A stretch of 64,000 nt of DNA, taken from Microbacterium saccharophilum. Its GTDB lineage: Bacteria > Actinomycetota > Actinomycetes > Actinomycetales > Microbacteriaceae. A program made the translations under genes and the position numbers. Each line of letters opens with the position of its first letter. The stretch's first letter is position 1. Positions 51,739-60,985 of the stretch are shown one piece after another. The DNA is taken from contig NZ_BKAH01000006.1 in the NCBI RefSeq assembly GCF_007992455.1, positions 109,638 through 173,637 on the forward strand. The letters run 5' to 3'. A model generated the notes under the pieces. The model made no database searches. It was given only the letters and a program-made list of their open reading frames with translations, and was not told the origin of the DNA.

Positions 51739-53775
51739 ATGAGCATCACCGACATCCAGTCCACCGCCGCCCACACGGCACCGCCCGCCCCCGCGCACCC
51801 GCTGTCCTCGCTCACCGCGGCGGAGCTCGAAGCCGTCCGCGCCGTCGTGCTCGCGCTGCCGGAGACGACCGACCGCACCCGGTTCGCCTACGTCGGGCTC
51901 GAGGAGCCGCACAAGGCGGAGGTCCTCGCGTGGGAGGCGGGCGGGGCGCTGCCCGAGCGGCGCGCCCGCGTGCAGGTGCTCGACCTGACGACCACGCGCT
52001 CGTCCGACCTGGTGGTCTCCCTCGCCACCGGCGAGGTCGTCTCCGAGACGGTCCTGGACGGCACGGCCGGTCAGCTGCCGATCCTGGACGCCGAGTTCGA
52101 AGAGGTCGAGCTCATCGCGAACGCGGATGCCGGCTGGATCGCGGCGCTCGCCGCCCGGGGCCTCACGACCGACGACGTCGTGCTGGTCCCGCTGTCGGCC
52201 GGGCACTACGGCTACCCAGAGGAGGAGGGGCGCCGCATCCTCCGCACCTTCGCATTCCAGCAGTTCCACCCCGCCGACCACCCGTGGGCGCACCCCGTCG
52301 ACGGCCTCACGGCGTACATCGACGTCGCGGACCGGAAGGTCATCCGCATCGTCGACACCCCCGGGTTCGAGGTGCCGCAGACGAGCGGCAACTACGACGA
52401 CCCGGAGCTGCAGGGTGCACCCCTGGAGGGGCTCAAGCCGATCGTCATCACGCAGCCCGACGGCGCGAGCTTCACGGTCGACGGGGAGCACGTCACGTGG
52501 GGGGAGTGGGACCTGCGGATCGGGTTCGACACCCGCGAGGGTCTCATCCTGCGCCAGCTCACCTTCGCCGGCCGCCCCGTCATGTACCGTGGGTCGATCA
52601 GCGAGATGGTCGTGCCCTACGCCGACCCCGCACCGAACCGGTTCTGGCAGAACTACTTCGACACCGGCGAGTACCTGTTCGGCCGGTACACGAACGAGCT
52701 GGAACTCGGTTGCGACTGCGTCGGCGACATCACCTACCTCGACGCCGTCCTGGCCGACGAACTGGGCGCCCCGCGCACCGTCCGCAACGGCGTGTGCATG
52801 CACGAGGAGGACTTCGGCTCGCTCTGGAAGCACACCGACATCTTCACGGGGGCCAGCGAAGTGCGCCGTCAGCGCCGCCTCGTCATCTCCTTCTTCACGA
52901 CGGTCGGCAACTACGACTACGGGTTCTTCTGGTACCTCTACCTCGACGGAACGATCGAATGCGAGGCCAAGCTCACCGGTATCCTGTTCACCTCGTCCTA
53001 CCCCGGGGAGGACTACCCGTTCGCGTCGCAGGTCGCGCCGGGACTCGGCGCGCCCTACCACCAGCACCTCTTCTCGGCCCGCCTGGACATGACCGTGGAC
53101 GGCCTCGCGAACGTCGTGAACGAGATCGACGCCGTGCGCGTGCCGATCTCCGAGGCCAACCCGGCAGGCAACGCCTTCACGAAGCAGGTGACGCCGATCA
53201 CGTCGGAGCTCGTGTCCGGCCGTGTCGCGGACGGCGCGGTGAACCGCGTGTGGCAGGTCGCCTCCACCGAGAAGACGACGTCGATGGGGCAGCCCACGTC
53301 GTACATGCTCTTCCCGACCGAGACGCCCGTGCTGCTCGCCGACGACACGTCCTCGATCGCGTCGCGCGCCGCGTTCGCGACGAAGAACCTCTTCGTCACG
53401 AAGTACGACCCCGCCGAGCGGTATGCGGCCGGCGACTTCGTCAACCAGCACCCGGGCGGCGGCGGCATCCCCGCCTTCATCGCGGGGGACGAGCCGCTCG
53501 TCGGCGAGGACCTCGTGCTGTGGCACACGTTCGGCCTGACGCACTTCCCGCGCAACGAGGACTGGCCGGTCATGCCGATGGACTACGCCAAGTTCACGCT
53601 GAAGCCGTACAACTTCTTCGAGCGCAACCCCACGCTGAACGTGCCGGCGCCGGTCTCCGACCACTGCTCGGCGGGGACGGCGGGGTCGCACGCCGTCGCG
53701 GGCGACCACGACCACCACGCCGGTCACGGGTCGCACGGTCACGGGTCGCACGATCACGGCGCGCACGGCCACTGA
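51739..53775 (+). CDS. tynA: Copper-containing primary-amine oxidase
   Basis: A 678-residue enzyme that turns primary amines into aldehydes with ammonia and hydrogen peroxide. The cofactor precursor tyrosine is Tyr392 in TVGNYDYG (the N-Y-D-Y consensus, self-processed to topaquinone), and the copper ligands are His441 and His443 in HQHLF and a later one in HTFGLTHFPR (about residue 602). Spacing matches the Arthrobacter phenylethylamine oxidase. No signal peptide is seen, so it is cytoplasmic. The last 25 residues are a glycine-histidine-aspartate tail (GHGSHGHGSHDHG), unusual for the family and a possible copper-loading arm. Phenylethylamine would yield phenylacetaldehyde, one step from the paa substrate. 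Confidence 0.95.
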   Translation: MSITDIQSTAAHTAPPAPAHPLSSLTAAELEAVRAVVLALPETTDRTRFAYVGLEEPHKAEVLAWEAGGALPERRARVQVLDLTTTRSSDLVVSLATGEVVSETVLDGTAGQLPILDAEFEEVELIANADAGWIAALAARGLTTDDVVLVPLSAGHYGYPEEEGRRILRTFAFQQFHPADHPWAHPVDGLTAYIDVADRKVIRIVDTPGFEVPQTSGNYDDPELQGAPLEGLKPIVITQPDGASFTVDGEHVTWGEWDLRIGFDTREGLILRQLTFAGRPVMYRGSISEMVVPYADPAPNRFWQNYFDTGEYLFGRYTNELELGCDCVGDITYLDAVLADELGAPRTVRNGVCMHEEDFGSLWKHTDIFTGASEVRRQRRLVISFFTTVGNYDYGFFWYLYLDGTIECEAKLTGILFTSSYPGEDYPFASQVAPGLGAPYHQHLFSARLDMTVDGLANVVNEIDAVRVPISEANPAGNAFTKQVTPITSELVSGRVADGAVNRVWQVASTEKTTSMGQPTSYMLFPTETPVLLADDTSSIASRAAFATKNLFVTKYDPAERYAAGDFVNQHPGGGGIPAFIAGDEPLVGEDLVLWHTFGLTHFPRNEDWPVMPMDYAKFTLKPYNFFERNPTLNVPAPVSDHCSAGTAGSHAVAGDHDHHAGHGSHGHGSHDHGAHGH

Positions 53776-53779
53776 GCGC

Positions 53780-54295
53780 ATGGCCGACCTGCTCCACCTC
53801 TGGGCGCTCGCGCCCGCCACGCTCGGCGCGTGCTGTGTCGCCGCCGACCGGGGGCGGGCGCGGGCGCCCGAGCTCGTGGCATCCGTCCTGATGGTGCTCG
53901 CCATGACGGATGCCGCGACCGGCTCGGGCGTGCTCGCGCCGGTCCTCTGGGCGGCGCTGCTCGTCGTCGCCGCGATGGCCCTCGCGGCCGTGCGCGGTCG
54001 GCGCCGGTCCGCCGCGGCGCATCCCGCGCCGGCGATGAGCGTCATGACGACCCTCGGGCTCGTCGTGATGGCCGCGCTCACCGTCGCGATGGGCGTCCAC
54101 GGAACGGGCCACGCCACCGGACACGCGCACGGGGTCGGCGCTCCCGGCCTCGCGCTGGGCGTCGGCGCCGTCACGGCCGCCTACGTCGGCGCCGCGGGCG
54201 TCCTCGCGGTGCGCGGGATGCCGTGGCTGGATCGCGTCCAATACGCGGCGATGGGCGCGTCGACCCTGCTCATGGGGCTCGCGGCCCTCGTCTGA
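53780..54295 (+). CDS. Small membrane protein (DUF5134-like) after amine oxidase
   Basis: A 171-residue protein with five predicted hydrophobic segments and a histidine-rich loop (VHGTGHATGHAHGVG, about residues 106-120) between the third and fourth. It may belong to the DUF5134 group; function unknown. It begins four bases after the amine oxidase stop. The histidine loop, next to a copper enzyme that also has a histidine tail, suggests copper handling, but that is inference. Confidence 0.75.
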   Translation: MADLLHLWALAPATLGACCVAADRGRARAPELVASVLMVLAMTDAATGSGVLAPVLWAALLVVAAMALAAVRGRRRSAAAHPAPAMSVMTTLGLVVMAALTVAMGVHGTGHATGHAHGVGAPGLALGVGAVTAAYVGAAGVLAVRGMPWLDRVQYAAMGASTLLMGLAALV

Positions 54296-54319
54296 CCCGG
54301 GGCCGAGCTCGGCCCCGGG
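54296..54319. terminator. 24-bp perfect palindrome after the amine-oxidase operon
   Basis: CCCGGGGCCGAG / CTCGGCCCCGGG is a perfect palindrome starting next to the stop codon of the membrane protein. It can form a very stable hairpin and probably ends the transcript, although no U-tract follows. Confidence 0.5.
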
Positions 54320-54334
54320 CGTGGCTCCGGGAAA

Positions 54335-54553
54335 GGTGTCAGCTCGCGCCGCCTCGACCCGCGCCAGGCGGCACAAGCTGCCACCTTCTGCGCGCTGCAC
54401 CCTCATGGCCCTGGGAAAGGTGTCACTTCGCGCCGCCTCGAGTCGCTCGACGCGGCATGAGCTGTCCCTCCTCGCGTGGGGCGTCCTCGCGGCCCTGGAA
54501 AAGGTGTCAGCTCGCGCCGCCTCGACCCGCGCGAGACGGCGCGAGCTGCCCCC
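54335..54553. repeat. Three tandem ~50-bp palindromic repeats (family P)
   Basis: Units start near 54335, 54419 and 54503, spaced exactly 84 bases. The unit GGTGTCAGCTCGCGCCGCCTCG and its near-complement CGAGGCGGCGCGAGCTGCCACC form a stem of over 20 pairs. The core GCCGCCTCG/CGAGGCGGC and the flanking GTCA/CTG bases are shared with the array at 47426-47782, so both are one family. The array fills the gap 54320-54625; I see no gene there. Confidence 0.9.
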
Positions 54554-54625
54554 ATTTGGGCGCCCGCCCCGCCGACGCGAACCTCCCGAGGCCCGCGGCC
54601 ACAGCATCCGTAGTTGAATCGGACC

Positions 54626-55648
54626 ATGCGAGCCACCTACATGTTCGGCGCGGGTGACGTCCGCGTCGTCGACGCCCCCGATCCGACCATCGAGCAGCCG
54701 ACCGACGCCGTCCTCCGGGTCGCAGCGGCCTGCGTGTGCGGCAGCGACCTGCATCCGTTCCACACGATGCCGGTGCGTGAGCGCGGGTCCTCGATGGGGC
54801 ACGAGATGATCGGCGTCGTCGAGGAGATCGGCGCCGACGTCCGCACGGTGAAGCCCCGCGACGTCGTCATCGTGCCGTTCGTCTGGTCGTGCGGCGAATG
54901 CGACTTCTGCCGCGAAGGGCTGCAGACCTCGTGCCGCTTCGGGCGGCAGCGCACCGGCGGCGCGCAGGCGCAGTACCGGCGCGCGCCGCTGGCCGACGGG
55001 ACGCTGTACCGCCTCGACGTCGACGAGGACGACGAGCGGATGCCGGGACTCCTGACCCTCAGTGACGTCTACGGCACCGGCTACCACGCGGCCCTCACCG
55101 GCGGCGCGGGCCCCGGGAAGACGGTCGCGGTGATCGGCGACGGCGCCGTCGGCCTCCTTGCCGTGCTGTCGGCGCGGCAGCTCGGCGCGGAGCGCATCAT
55201 CCTGATGGGGCGGCACGACGCGCGGACCGACCTCGGCCGCCGCTACGGCGCGACCGATGTCGTGGCGGCGCGCGGCGACGAGGGAATCGCGGCGGTCCGC
55301 GACCTCACCGGCGGCGACGGGGCGCACGTCGTCGTGGATGCCGTGGGCCACCTGCCCGCGTACGAGCAGGCGCTCGGCATCGTCCGCGACGGCGGGGCGG
55401 TCAGCCGCGTCGGGGTCCCGCAGTACACGTCCGGGCCCATCGGGCGGACGCAGTTCGATCGCAACATCACGATCACCGGCGGCGTCGCGCCCGTCCGGGC
55501 GTACATCGACCGGCTGCTGCCCGGCATCCTGGACGGCACGGTCGACCCGGGCGCCGTGTTCGACCGCGAGGTCGGGCTCGAGGAGATCCCCGAGGCGTAC
55601 CGGCTCATGGATGCCCGCGAGGCGCTGAAGGTCCTCGTCCGGCCCTGA
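54626..55648 (+). CDS. Zinc-dependent alcohol dehydrogenase family protein
   Basis: A 340-residue medium-chain dehydrogenase. Catalytic zinc ligands: the cysteine in CVCGSDLHPF (about residue 38) and GHEMIGVVEE; structural zinc cysteines in WSCGECDFCREGLQTSC (about 90-106). The NAD-binding loop is VAVIGDGAVGLLAVL. The type is close to the threonine-dehydrogenase-like/formaldehyde-dehydrogenase-like group. It lies alone, downstream of the palindrome array. Oxidation of an alcohol or aldehyde from the amine locus is possible but unproven. Confidence 0.88.
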   Translation: MRATYMFGAGDVRVVDAPDPTIEQPTDAVLRVAAACVCGSDLHPFHTMPVRERGSSMGHEMIGVVEEIGADVRTVKPRDVVIVPFVWSCGECDFCREGLQTSCRFGRQRTGGAQAQYRRAPLADGTLYRLDVDEDDERMPGLLTLSDVYGTGYHAALTGGAGPGKTVAVIGDGAVGLLAVLSARQLGAERIILMGRHDARTDLGRRYGATDVVAARGDEGIAAVRDLTGGDGAHVVVDAVGHLPAYEQALGIVRDGGAVSRVGVPQYTSGPIGRTQFDRNITITGGVAPVRAYIDRLLPGILDGTVDPGAVFDREVGLEEIPEAYRLMDAREALKVLVRP

Positions 55649-55655
55649 GTCGCGG

Positions 55656-55716
55656 CATCCGCCTCCATCCGCTCGGCATCCGCTCGGCATCCGCCCTTCA
55701 TCCGCTCGGCATCCGC
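55656..55716. repeat. Short direct repeats with 11-bp period
   Basis: CATCCGC occurs at 55656, 55666, 55677, 55688, 55699 and 55710; between copies the sequence is mostly CATCCGCTCGG. The 11-base spacing is about one helical turn. It lies between convergent genes, so a role beyond slippage is uncertain. Confidence 0.85.
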
Positions 55717-55885
55717 CCCCCACCGTGCGCCGGGCACGGGCGCGGCGTGCCGTCCGGGAGGAGATGTCACGTCGGGAGGATCACCTGGTCCGTGGCAGCC
55801 TCCCGAGGCGTCATCTCCTCCGGAACCGCCCACCCCGCCGCCCGCGGAGCGATGCGGGGCGCCGCCACCCCTGCGCGTCGCGCCG

Positions 55886-56734
55886 TCAGCCCTGCGCGTC
55901 GCGCCAGGAGTGCTGCGGCTCGTACCCCAGCAGACGCCGCGCCTTCGCCGTCGAGAACAGCGAGTCGTTGACGCCCACATCGCCGCGCACCTCGACGCCG
56001 GGGAAGACCTCGGCGATCAGCTCGGCGTTCGGCCGGGTCATGACGGTGTCGGCCGCCGCGATGAGGAAGCGGTCGAAGCCGGCGGGGGCCACCTCCAGCG
56101 CGCGCAGGATCGCCTGGGCGCCGTCGCGCGCGTCGATGTAGCTCCACAGGTTCCACTTCCGCAGGCGCGGGTCGGCATCGAACGCCGGGAACTCCGCGTA
56201 ATCCTCCGGCACCATGACGTTGGAGAACCGCAGCGCCGTGATCGACGCCTGCGGATGCCACCGCACGAGCTCGATCGCGAGCTGCTCCTCGAGGTGCTTG
56301 ACCAGGGAGTAGACCGACTCGGGGCGCGCCGGGTAGTCCTCGTCGACGGGAACGTACGGCGGGGGGACGTCGAACGGCAGCCCCTGGACGGTCTCGCTGG
56401 ATGCGTAGACGATCCGCGTGATGCCCAGTCGCAGCGCCGCCCAGAAGACATTGAAGGTGACCGCGATGTTGTTGTGGAAGGTCGCGACGTCGGCGCGGAT
56501 GCCGGGGGCCGGGATCGCCGCCAGATGCACGAGCGCCTCGACCCCGTCGTGCTGATCGCCCACAGAGGTGAGCGCGTCGACGACCTGCCCGTAGTCGGTG
56601 AGGTCGACCTGAACGAAGCCCGGGCCGCGCAGGCCCACGGCGTCGAGGCCGATCACCTCATGGCCTGCGGCTCGCAGCTCGCGGACGACGACGGTTCCCA
56701 GCTTGCCGGAGGACCCGGTGACGGCGATGCGCAT
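55886..56734 (-). CDS. NAD-dependent epimerase/dehydratase family protein
   Basis: A 282-residue extended short-chain dehydrogenase. The NAD loop is VTGSSGKLGTVVV (residues 5-17), the catalytic Tyr-Lys is in YSLVKHLEE (about residues 142-150), and YASSETVQGLPF supplies the serine. Relatives include uronate dehydrogenases and UDP-glucose epimerases; the short length and lack of a nucleotide-binding C-terminal lobe favour a small-sugar or uronate substrate. It is divergent from the LacI regulator of the arabinose genes; a LacI-type half-operator lies between them. Confidence 0.85.
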   Translation of the reverse strand: MRIAVTGSSGKLGTVVVRELRAAGHEVIGLDAVGLRGPGFVQVDLTDYGQVVDALTSVGDQHDGVEALVHLAAIPAPGIRADVATFHNNIAVTFNVFWAALRLGITRIVYASSETVQGLPFDVPPPYVPVDEDYPARPESVYSLVKHLEEQLAIELVRWHPQASITALRFSNVMVPEDYAEFPAFDADPRLRKWNLWSYIDARDGAQAILRALEVAPAGFDRFLIAAADTVMTRPNAELIAEVFPGVEVRGDVGVNDSLFSTAKARRLLGYEPQHSWRDAQG

Positions 56735-56769
56735 GCCTCCAGCGTGGCACGCCGCGGCGTGCCACGGGG

Positions 56770-56783
56770 TGTGACCGGTAACC
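56770..56783. promoter_or_regulatory. LacI-type operator, regulator promoter copy
   Basis: TGTGACC-GGTAACC matches 12 of 14 bases of the perfect palindrome at 57814-57827. It is 9 bases before the LacI gene and 36 before the divergent epimerase gene, suggesting autoregulation and perhaps control of the epimerase. Confidence 0.6.
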
Positions 56784-56791
56784 TCGGCCAC

Positions 56792-57781
56792 ATGGGACAG
56801 CGGAGCGGCACCGAGCGCGTGGGCATGCGCGAGGTCGCGGCGCGCGCCGGCGTCTCGACGCAGACGGTGTCGCGCGTGATCAACGAGCATCCGCACATCC
56901 GGCCTGAGACACGGGCGCGGGTCGAGCAGGCGATGGCCGACCTCGGCTACCGGATGAACAACGCGGCCCGCTCGCTCGGCACCTCGACGACCCGCACCAT
57001 CGGGGTGCTCGCGTCCGACTCCGACCTGTTCGGCCCCGCTGCCGGCATCGCCGCCCTCGAGGCGGCCGCGCGGGCCGCCGGCCGCTGGATCTCCACGGCC
57101 TACGCAGACGGTGCCGAGCCCGCTGCCGTCGGTGCGGCCGTCGACCACCTGCTCGCGCAGGGCGTCGACGGGATCGTCGTGGTCGCGCCGCACACCGCGA
57201 CGCTGCGCACGCTCGGCGACAGCGTGCAGGGGGTTCCCCTCGTCGTCCTGCAGGGCGGCGCGGGCGAGGCCCCTCAGGTGGACGGCGCGGCCCTCGCCGT
57301 GGATCATCTCGCGCAACTCGGCCACCGTCGCATCGCCCGCGTCGCGGGACCGGCCGCATGGCACGAGGCGGGCCTCCGCGACCGCGGCATGGACGACGCC
57401 CTCGCCCGCCACGCGCGGACCGGCGCGGGCCGCTGGGAGGGTGACTGGTCGGCGGCCGGCGGGGCGGCGCTCGCCTCGGAGGTCGCCGCGGCCGTGCGCG
57501 CGCCGGACGGTCCGACGGCGGTCGCCGTCGCGAACGACCAGATGGCGCTGGGCCTCATCGCGGGGCTGTTCGATCTCGGGGTGCGCGTGCCCGCCGACGT
57601 GTCGATCACGGGGTTCGACGACAACCCGGATGCCGGCTTCTACCGGCCCGCGCTCACGACGGTGCGCCTGGACATCGCGGGGGAGGCGCGTCGCTGCATC
57701 GGCGAGCTCGTCGCGCCGGGGACGGCTGCCGCCGCGGCCCCTCCCCGCCTCGTGGTCCGGGACTCCACGGCGCCACGCTGA
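56792..57781 (+). CDS. LacI family regulator of the arabinose locus
   Basis: A 329-residue repressor: helix-turn-helix at about residues 13-33 (REVAARAGVSTQTVSRVINE), the hinge helix AARSLGTST, and a periplasmic-binding-protein-like sugar domain ending with GFDDNPDAGFYRPALTTVRL. It lies upstream of the kinase-araA-epimerase operon, with a perfect LacI-type palindrome between and a near copy before itself. It most likely releases on binding L-arabinose or a related sugar. Confidence 0.9.
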   Translation: MGQRSGTERVGMREVAARAGVSTQTVSRVINEHPHIRPETRARVEQAMADLGYRMNNAARSLGTSTTRTIGVLASDSDLFGPAAGIAALEAAARAAGRWISTAYADGAEPAAVGAAVDHLLAQGVDGIVVVAPHTATLRTLGDSVQGVPLVVLQGGAGEAPQVDGAALAVDHLAQLGHRRIARVAGPAAWHEAGLRDRGMDDALARHARTGAGRWEGDWSAAGGAALASEVAAAVRAPDGPTAVAVANDQMALGLIAGLFDLGVRVPADVSITGFDDNPDAGFYRPALTTVRLDIAGEARRCIGELVAPGTAAAAAPPRLVVRDSTAPR

Positions 57782-57813
57782 TCCGCACCGCCTGCGCTCT
57801 GGCATCCATCGTG

Positions 57814-57827
57814 TGTTACCGGTAACA
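57814..57827. promoter_or_regulatory. LacI-type operator before the arabinose operon
   Basis: TGTTACC-GGTAACA is a perfect 14-bp palindrome with the central CG pair seen in LacI-family sites. It lies 38 bases before the GTG of the kinase gene and 32 after the LacI gene. Confidence 0.8.
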
Positions 57828-57865
57828 TGTCGATCGTCCCCTCGTCACGAACCAACGGAGGCACC

Positions 57866-59458
57866 GTGACCGCAGCATCGCCCGCACACGACGCGATCGT
57901 CGCGGGGCGCACCGCGCTCGGCATCGAGCTCGGCTCGACCCGCATCAAGGCCTGCCTCATCGACGTCGACGACCCGGCGACCGTCCTCGCGATCGGCGTG
58001 CACGAGTGGGAGAACGTCTTCGCCGATCGCCGGTGGACCTACCCGCTGGATGCCGTCTGGTCGGGCCTGCAGGCGGCGTACGCCGATCTCGTCGCCGACG
58101 TCGAGCGCCGCCATGGCGCACGCCTGGAGACCATCGGAGCGATCGGCGTCTCGGCGATGATGCACGGGTACCTCGCGTTCGATGCGGCGGGCGAGCTGCT
58201 CGTGCCGTTCCGGACCTGGCGCAACACGGACACCGGAGCCGCCGCCGCCGAGCTCAGCGATCTCTTCGGGGTGAACATCCCGCTGCGCTGGTCGATCGCC
58301 CACCTCCGCCAAGCCGTGCTCGACGGCGAGCCGCACATCGCGGACCTCGCGTCGTTCACGACCCTCGCCGGGTACGTGCACCGGGAGCTCACGGGGCGCC
58401 GCGTCCTCGGTGTCGGCGACGCCTCCGGCATGTTCCCGATCGACCCGGCGACCGGCGACTACGACCGGGATCTCGTGCGCCGCTACGACGATCTCGCCGC
58501 CGGCTCCACCCCGCCGCTGCGCGACCTCCTGCCCGAGGCGCTCGTCGCGGGCGCGGACGCCGGCACACTCACCCCGGAGGGGGCCGTCCTGCTCGACCCG
58601 ACCGGCGTGCTGCGGCCCGGCATCCCGTTCTGCCCGCCGGAGGGCGACGCCGGCACCGGCATGGTCGCGACGAACGCCGTCGCCCCGCGTACCGGCAACG
58701 TCAGCGCGGGGACGAGCATCTTCGCGATGGTGGTTCTGGAGCGGCCGCTGCGCGGCGTGCACCACGAGCTCGACGTCGTCACGACGCCGGCCGGCGACCC
58801 CGTCGCGATGGTGCACTGCAACAACGGCGCGAGCGAGCTCGCCGCCTGGGCGGGGCTGTTCGGCCGGTTCGCGGAGGCCTCCGGGTCGCCGGTCTCGTCC
58901 GACGCCGTGTTCGACGTGCTGTTCCGCGAAGCGCTCGACGGCGACGCGGATGCCGGCGGGCTCCTCGCGTACAACCACCTCGCCGGTGAGCCGATCGCCG
59001 GGCTCGACGAGGGGCGGCCGCTGTTCGTCCGCACCCCGGACAGCCGGCTGACCCTCGCGAACGTCATGCGCGCCCAGCTGTACGGCGTCTTCGGGACGCT
59101 CGCCCTCGGCATGCGCGTGCTCGCGGAGGAATCCGTCGCGCTCGACCGGATGACGGCGCACGGCGGGCTCTTCCGCACCGCCGGCGTCGCCCAGCGCTTC
59201 CTCGCGGGGGCCCTCGATGCCCCCGTGGCCGTCGGCGAGACGGCATCCGAGGGGGGCGCGTGGGGGATCGCCGTCCTGGCCGCCTTCCGCCTTTCCAGCG
59301 GCACCGACCTCGGCGCCTACCTCGACGACCGGTTCTTCGCGGGTGCGCCGATCGCCGTCGCCGACCCCGACCCCGCCGACGTCGCGGGATTCGCCGCCTA
59401 CCTCGACCGCTACCGCGCCGGGCTCGCCGTCGAGGCGGCCGCCGTGGCATCCCTCTGA
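57866..59458 (+). CDS. araB: FGGY-family sugar kinase (ribulokinase/xylulokinase-like)
   Basis: A 530-residue FGGY kinase. The N-terminal phosphate loop GIELGSTRIKACLIDVDD (about residues 17-34), the MMHGYLAFD segment with the sugar-binding region, and GNVSAGTSIFAMVVL are present; the C-terminal FGGY motif region reads TAHGGLFRTAGVAQRFLAGA. In front of araA it should phosphorylate L-ribulose, though D-xylulose kinase is a close alternative. The GTG at 57866 follows GGAGG; an ATG at 57827 lies in the operator and is rejected. Confidence 0.85.
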   Translation: MTAASPAHDAIVAGRTALGIELGSTRIKACLIDVDDPATVLAIGVHEWENVFADRRWTYPLDAVWSGLQAAYADLVADVERRHGARLETIGAIGVSAMMHGYLAFDAAGELLVPFRTWRNTDTGAAAAELSDLFGVNIPLRWSIAHLRQAVLDGEPHIADLASFTTLAGYVHRELTGRRVLGVGDASGMFPIDPATGDYDRDLVRRYDDLAAGSTPPLRDLLPEALVAGADAGTLTPEGAVLLDPTGVLRPGIPFCPPEGDAGTGMVATNAVAPRTGNVSAGTSIFAMVVLERPLRGVHHELDVVTTPAGDPVAMVHCNNGASELAAWAGLFGRFAEASGSPVSSDAVFDVLFREALDGDADAGGLLAYNHLAGEPIAGLDEGRPLFVRTPDSRLTLANVMRAQLYGVFGTLALGMRVLAEESVALDRMTAHGGLFRTAGVAQRFLAGALDAPVAVGETASEGGAWGIAVLAAFRLSSGTDLGAYLDDRFFAGAPIAVADPDPADVAGFAAYLDRYRAGLAVEAAAVASL

Positions 59459-59482
59459 CTCACCCCTATCGAAGGAACACGC

Positions 59483-60985
59483 ATGCCCCTCTCATCCTCC
59501 CTCGACGGCTACACCGTCTGGTTCGTCACCGGCAGCCAGAACCTGTACGGCGAAGAGACCCTCCGCCAGGTCGCGGAGCAGTCGCAGGAGGTCGTCGCGG
59601 GCCTCGACGGACTGCCCGTCCGCGTCGAGTGGAAGCCCGTCCTGAAGGACGCCGACTCGATCCGCCGGCTCGCGCTCGAGGCCAACAGCGACGACAGCGT
59701 CATCGGCGTGATGGCCTGGATGCACACCTTCAGCCCCGCGAAGATGTGGATCGCCGGGCTCGACGCGCTGCAGAAGCCGCTGCTGCACCTGCACACGCAG
59801 GCGAACGTGGAGCTGCCCTGGGCCGACATCGACTTCGACTTCATGAACCTCAACCAGGCCGCCCACGGCGACCGCGAGTTCGGCTACATCCAGACGCGCC
59901 TCGGCGTGCCCCGCAAGACCGTCGTCGGGCACGTGTCGAACCCCGCCGTCCGGCAGCAGATCGAGGACTGGCAGCGCGCCGCCGCCGGCCGCCAGGCCGC
60001 GCGCACGCTCAAGCTCGCCCGCTTCGGCGACAACATGCGCTACGTCGCCGTCACGGAGGGCGACAAGACGGAGGCCGAGCTGCGGTTCGGCGTGCAGGTC
60101 AACACGTGGGGCGTCAACGAACTCGCGGATGCCGTCGCGCAGGCCACCGACGCGCAGATCGACGCGCTCATCGAGGAGTACATCGCGGCCTACGACGTCG
60201 CGGAGGAGCTCCTGCCCGGCGCTGCGCGGCACCAGTCGCTGCGGGACGGCGCCGCGATCGAGGTCGGGTTGCGCTCCTTCCTCGAGGACGGCGGGTTCGG
60301 GGCGTTCACGACCTCGTTCGAAGACCTCGGGGAGCTGAAGCAGCTGCCCGGACTCGCGGTGCAGCGCCTCATGGCGGAGGGCTACGGGTTCGGCGCCGAG
60401 GGCGACTGGAAGACCGCGATCCTCGTCCGCGTCGCGAACGTCATGGGCGCCGGCCTCCCGGGCGGTGCGAGCCTCATGGAGGACTACACCTACGACCTCG
60501 TCGCGGGCGACGAGAAGATCCTCGGCGCGCACATGCTCGAAGTCGCGCCGTCGCTCACGACCGCCAAGCCGCGGCTGGAGATCCACCCGCTCGGCATCGG
60601 CGGCAAGGACGACCCGGTGCGCCTCGTCTTCACCGCCGACCCGGGCCCGGCTCTCGTCGTCGCGATGAGCGACATGCGCGACCGGTTCCGGCTCGTCGCG
60701 AACGTCGTGGAGAACGTCGCCGCCCCCGACCTCCCGCAGCTGCCCGTCGGTCGCGCCGTCTGGAAGCCCGCCCCCGACTTCGCGACGTCCGCGGCGTGCT
60801 GGCTGACCGCCGGCGCCGCGCACCATACCGTGATGACGACGGCCGTCGGGATCGAGGTGTTCCGTGACTTCGCGGAGATGGCCGGGACGGAGCTGCTGGT
60901 GATCGACGAAGACACGACCGTGCGCGGATTCCAGAAGGAGCTGCGCTGGAACCAGGCGTACTGGCGTCTGGCGCAGGGCCTGTGA
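59483..60985 (+). CDS. araA: L-arabinose isomerase
   Basis: A 500-residue enzyme converting L-arabinose to L-ribulose with Mn2+. The start [20 protein letters not shown] and blocks [32 protein letters not shown] and [14 protein letters not shown] (with the catalytic glutamate) are hallmark. Metal-binding histidines are in the expected places (DYTYDL then [11 protein letters not shown], and [14 protein letters not shown]). Length is that of the family. It is 24 bases after the kinase gene and overlaps the epimerase (GTGA). Confidence 0.97.
   Translation: MPLSSSLDGYTVWFVTGSQNLYGEETLRQVAEQSQEVVAGLDGLPVRVEWKPVLKDADSIRRLALEANSDDSVIGVMAWMHTFSPAKMWIAGLDALQKPLLHLHTQANVELPWADIDFDFMNLNQAAHGDREFGYIQTRLGVPRKTVVGHVSNPAVRQQIEDWQRAAAGRQAARTLKLARFGDNMRYVAVTEGDKTEAELRFGVQVNTWGVNELADAVAQATDAQIDALIEEYIAAYDVAEELLPGAARHQSLRDGAAIEVGLRSFLEDGGFGAFTTSFEDLGELKQLPGLAVQRLMAEGYGFGAEGDWKTAILVRVANVMGAGLPGGASLMEDYTYDLVAGDEKILGAHMLEVAPSLTTAKPRLEIHPLGIGGKDDPVRLVFTADPGPALVVAMSDMRDRFRLVANVVENVAAPDLPQLPVGRAVWKPAPDFATSAACWLTAGAAHHTVMTTAVGIEVFRDFAEMAGTELLVIDEDTTVRGFQKELRWNQAYWRLAQGL

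Noticed and set aside
51691..54174. 827-codon minus-strand frame
   Set aside because: Antisense shadow of the copper amine oxidase.
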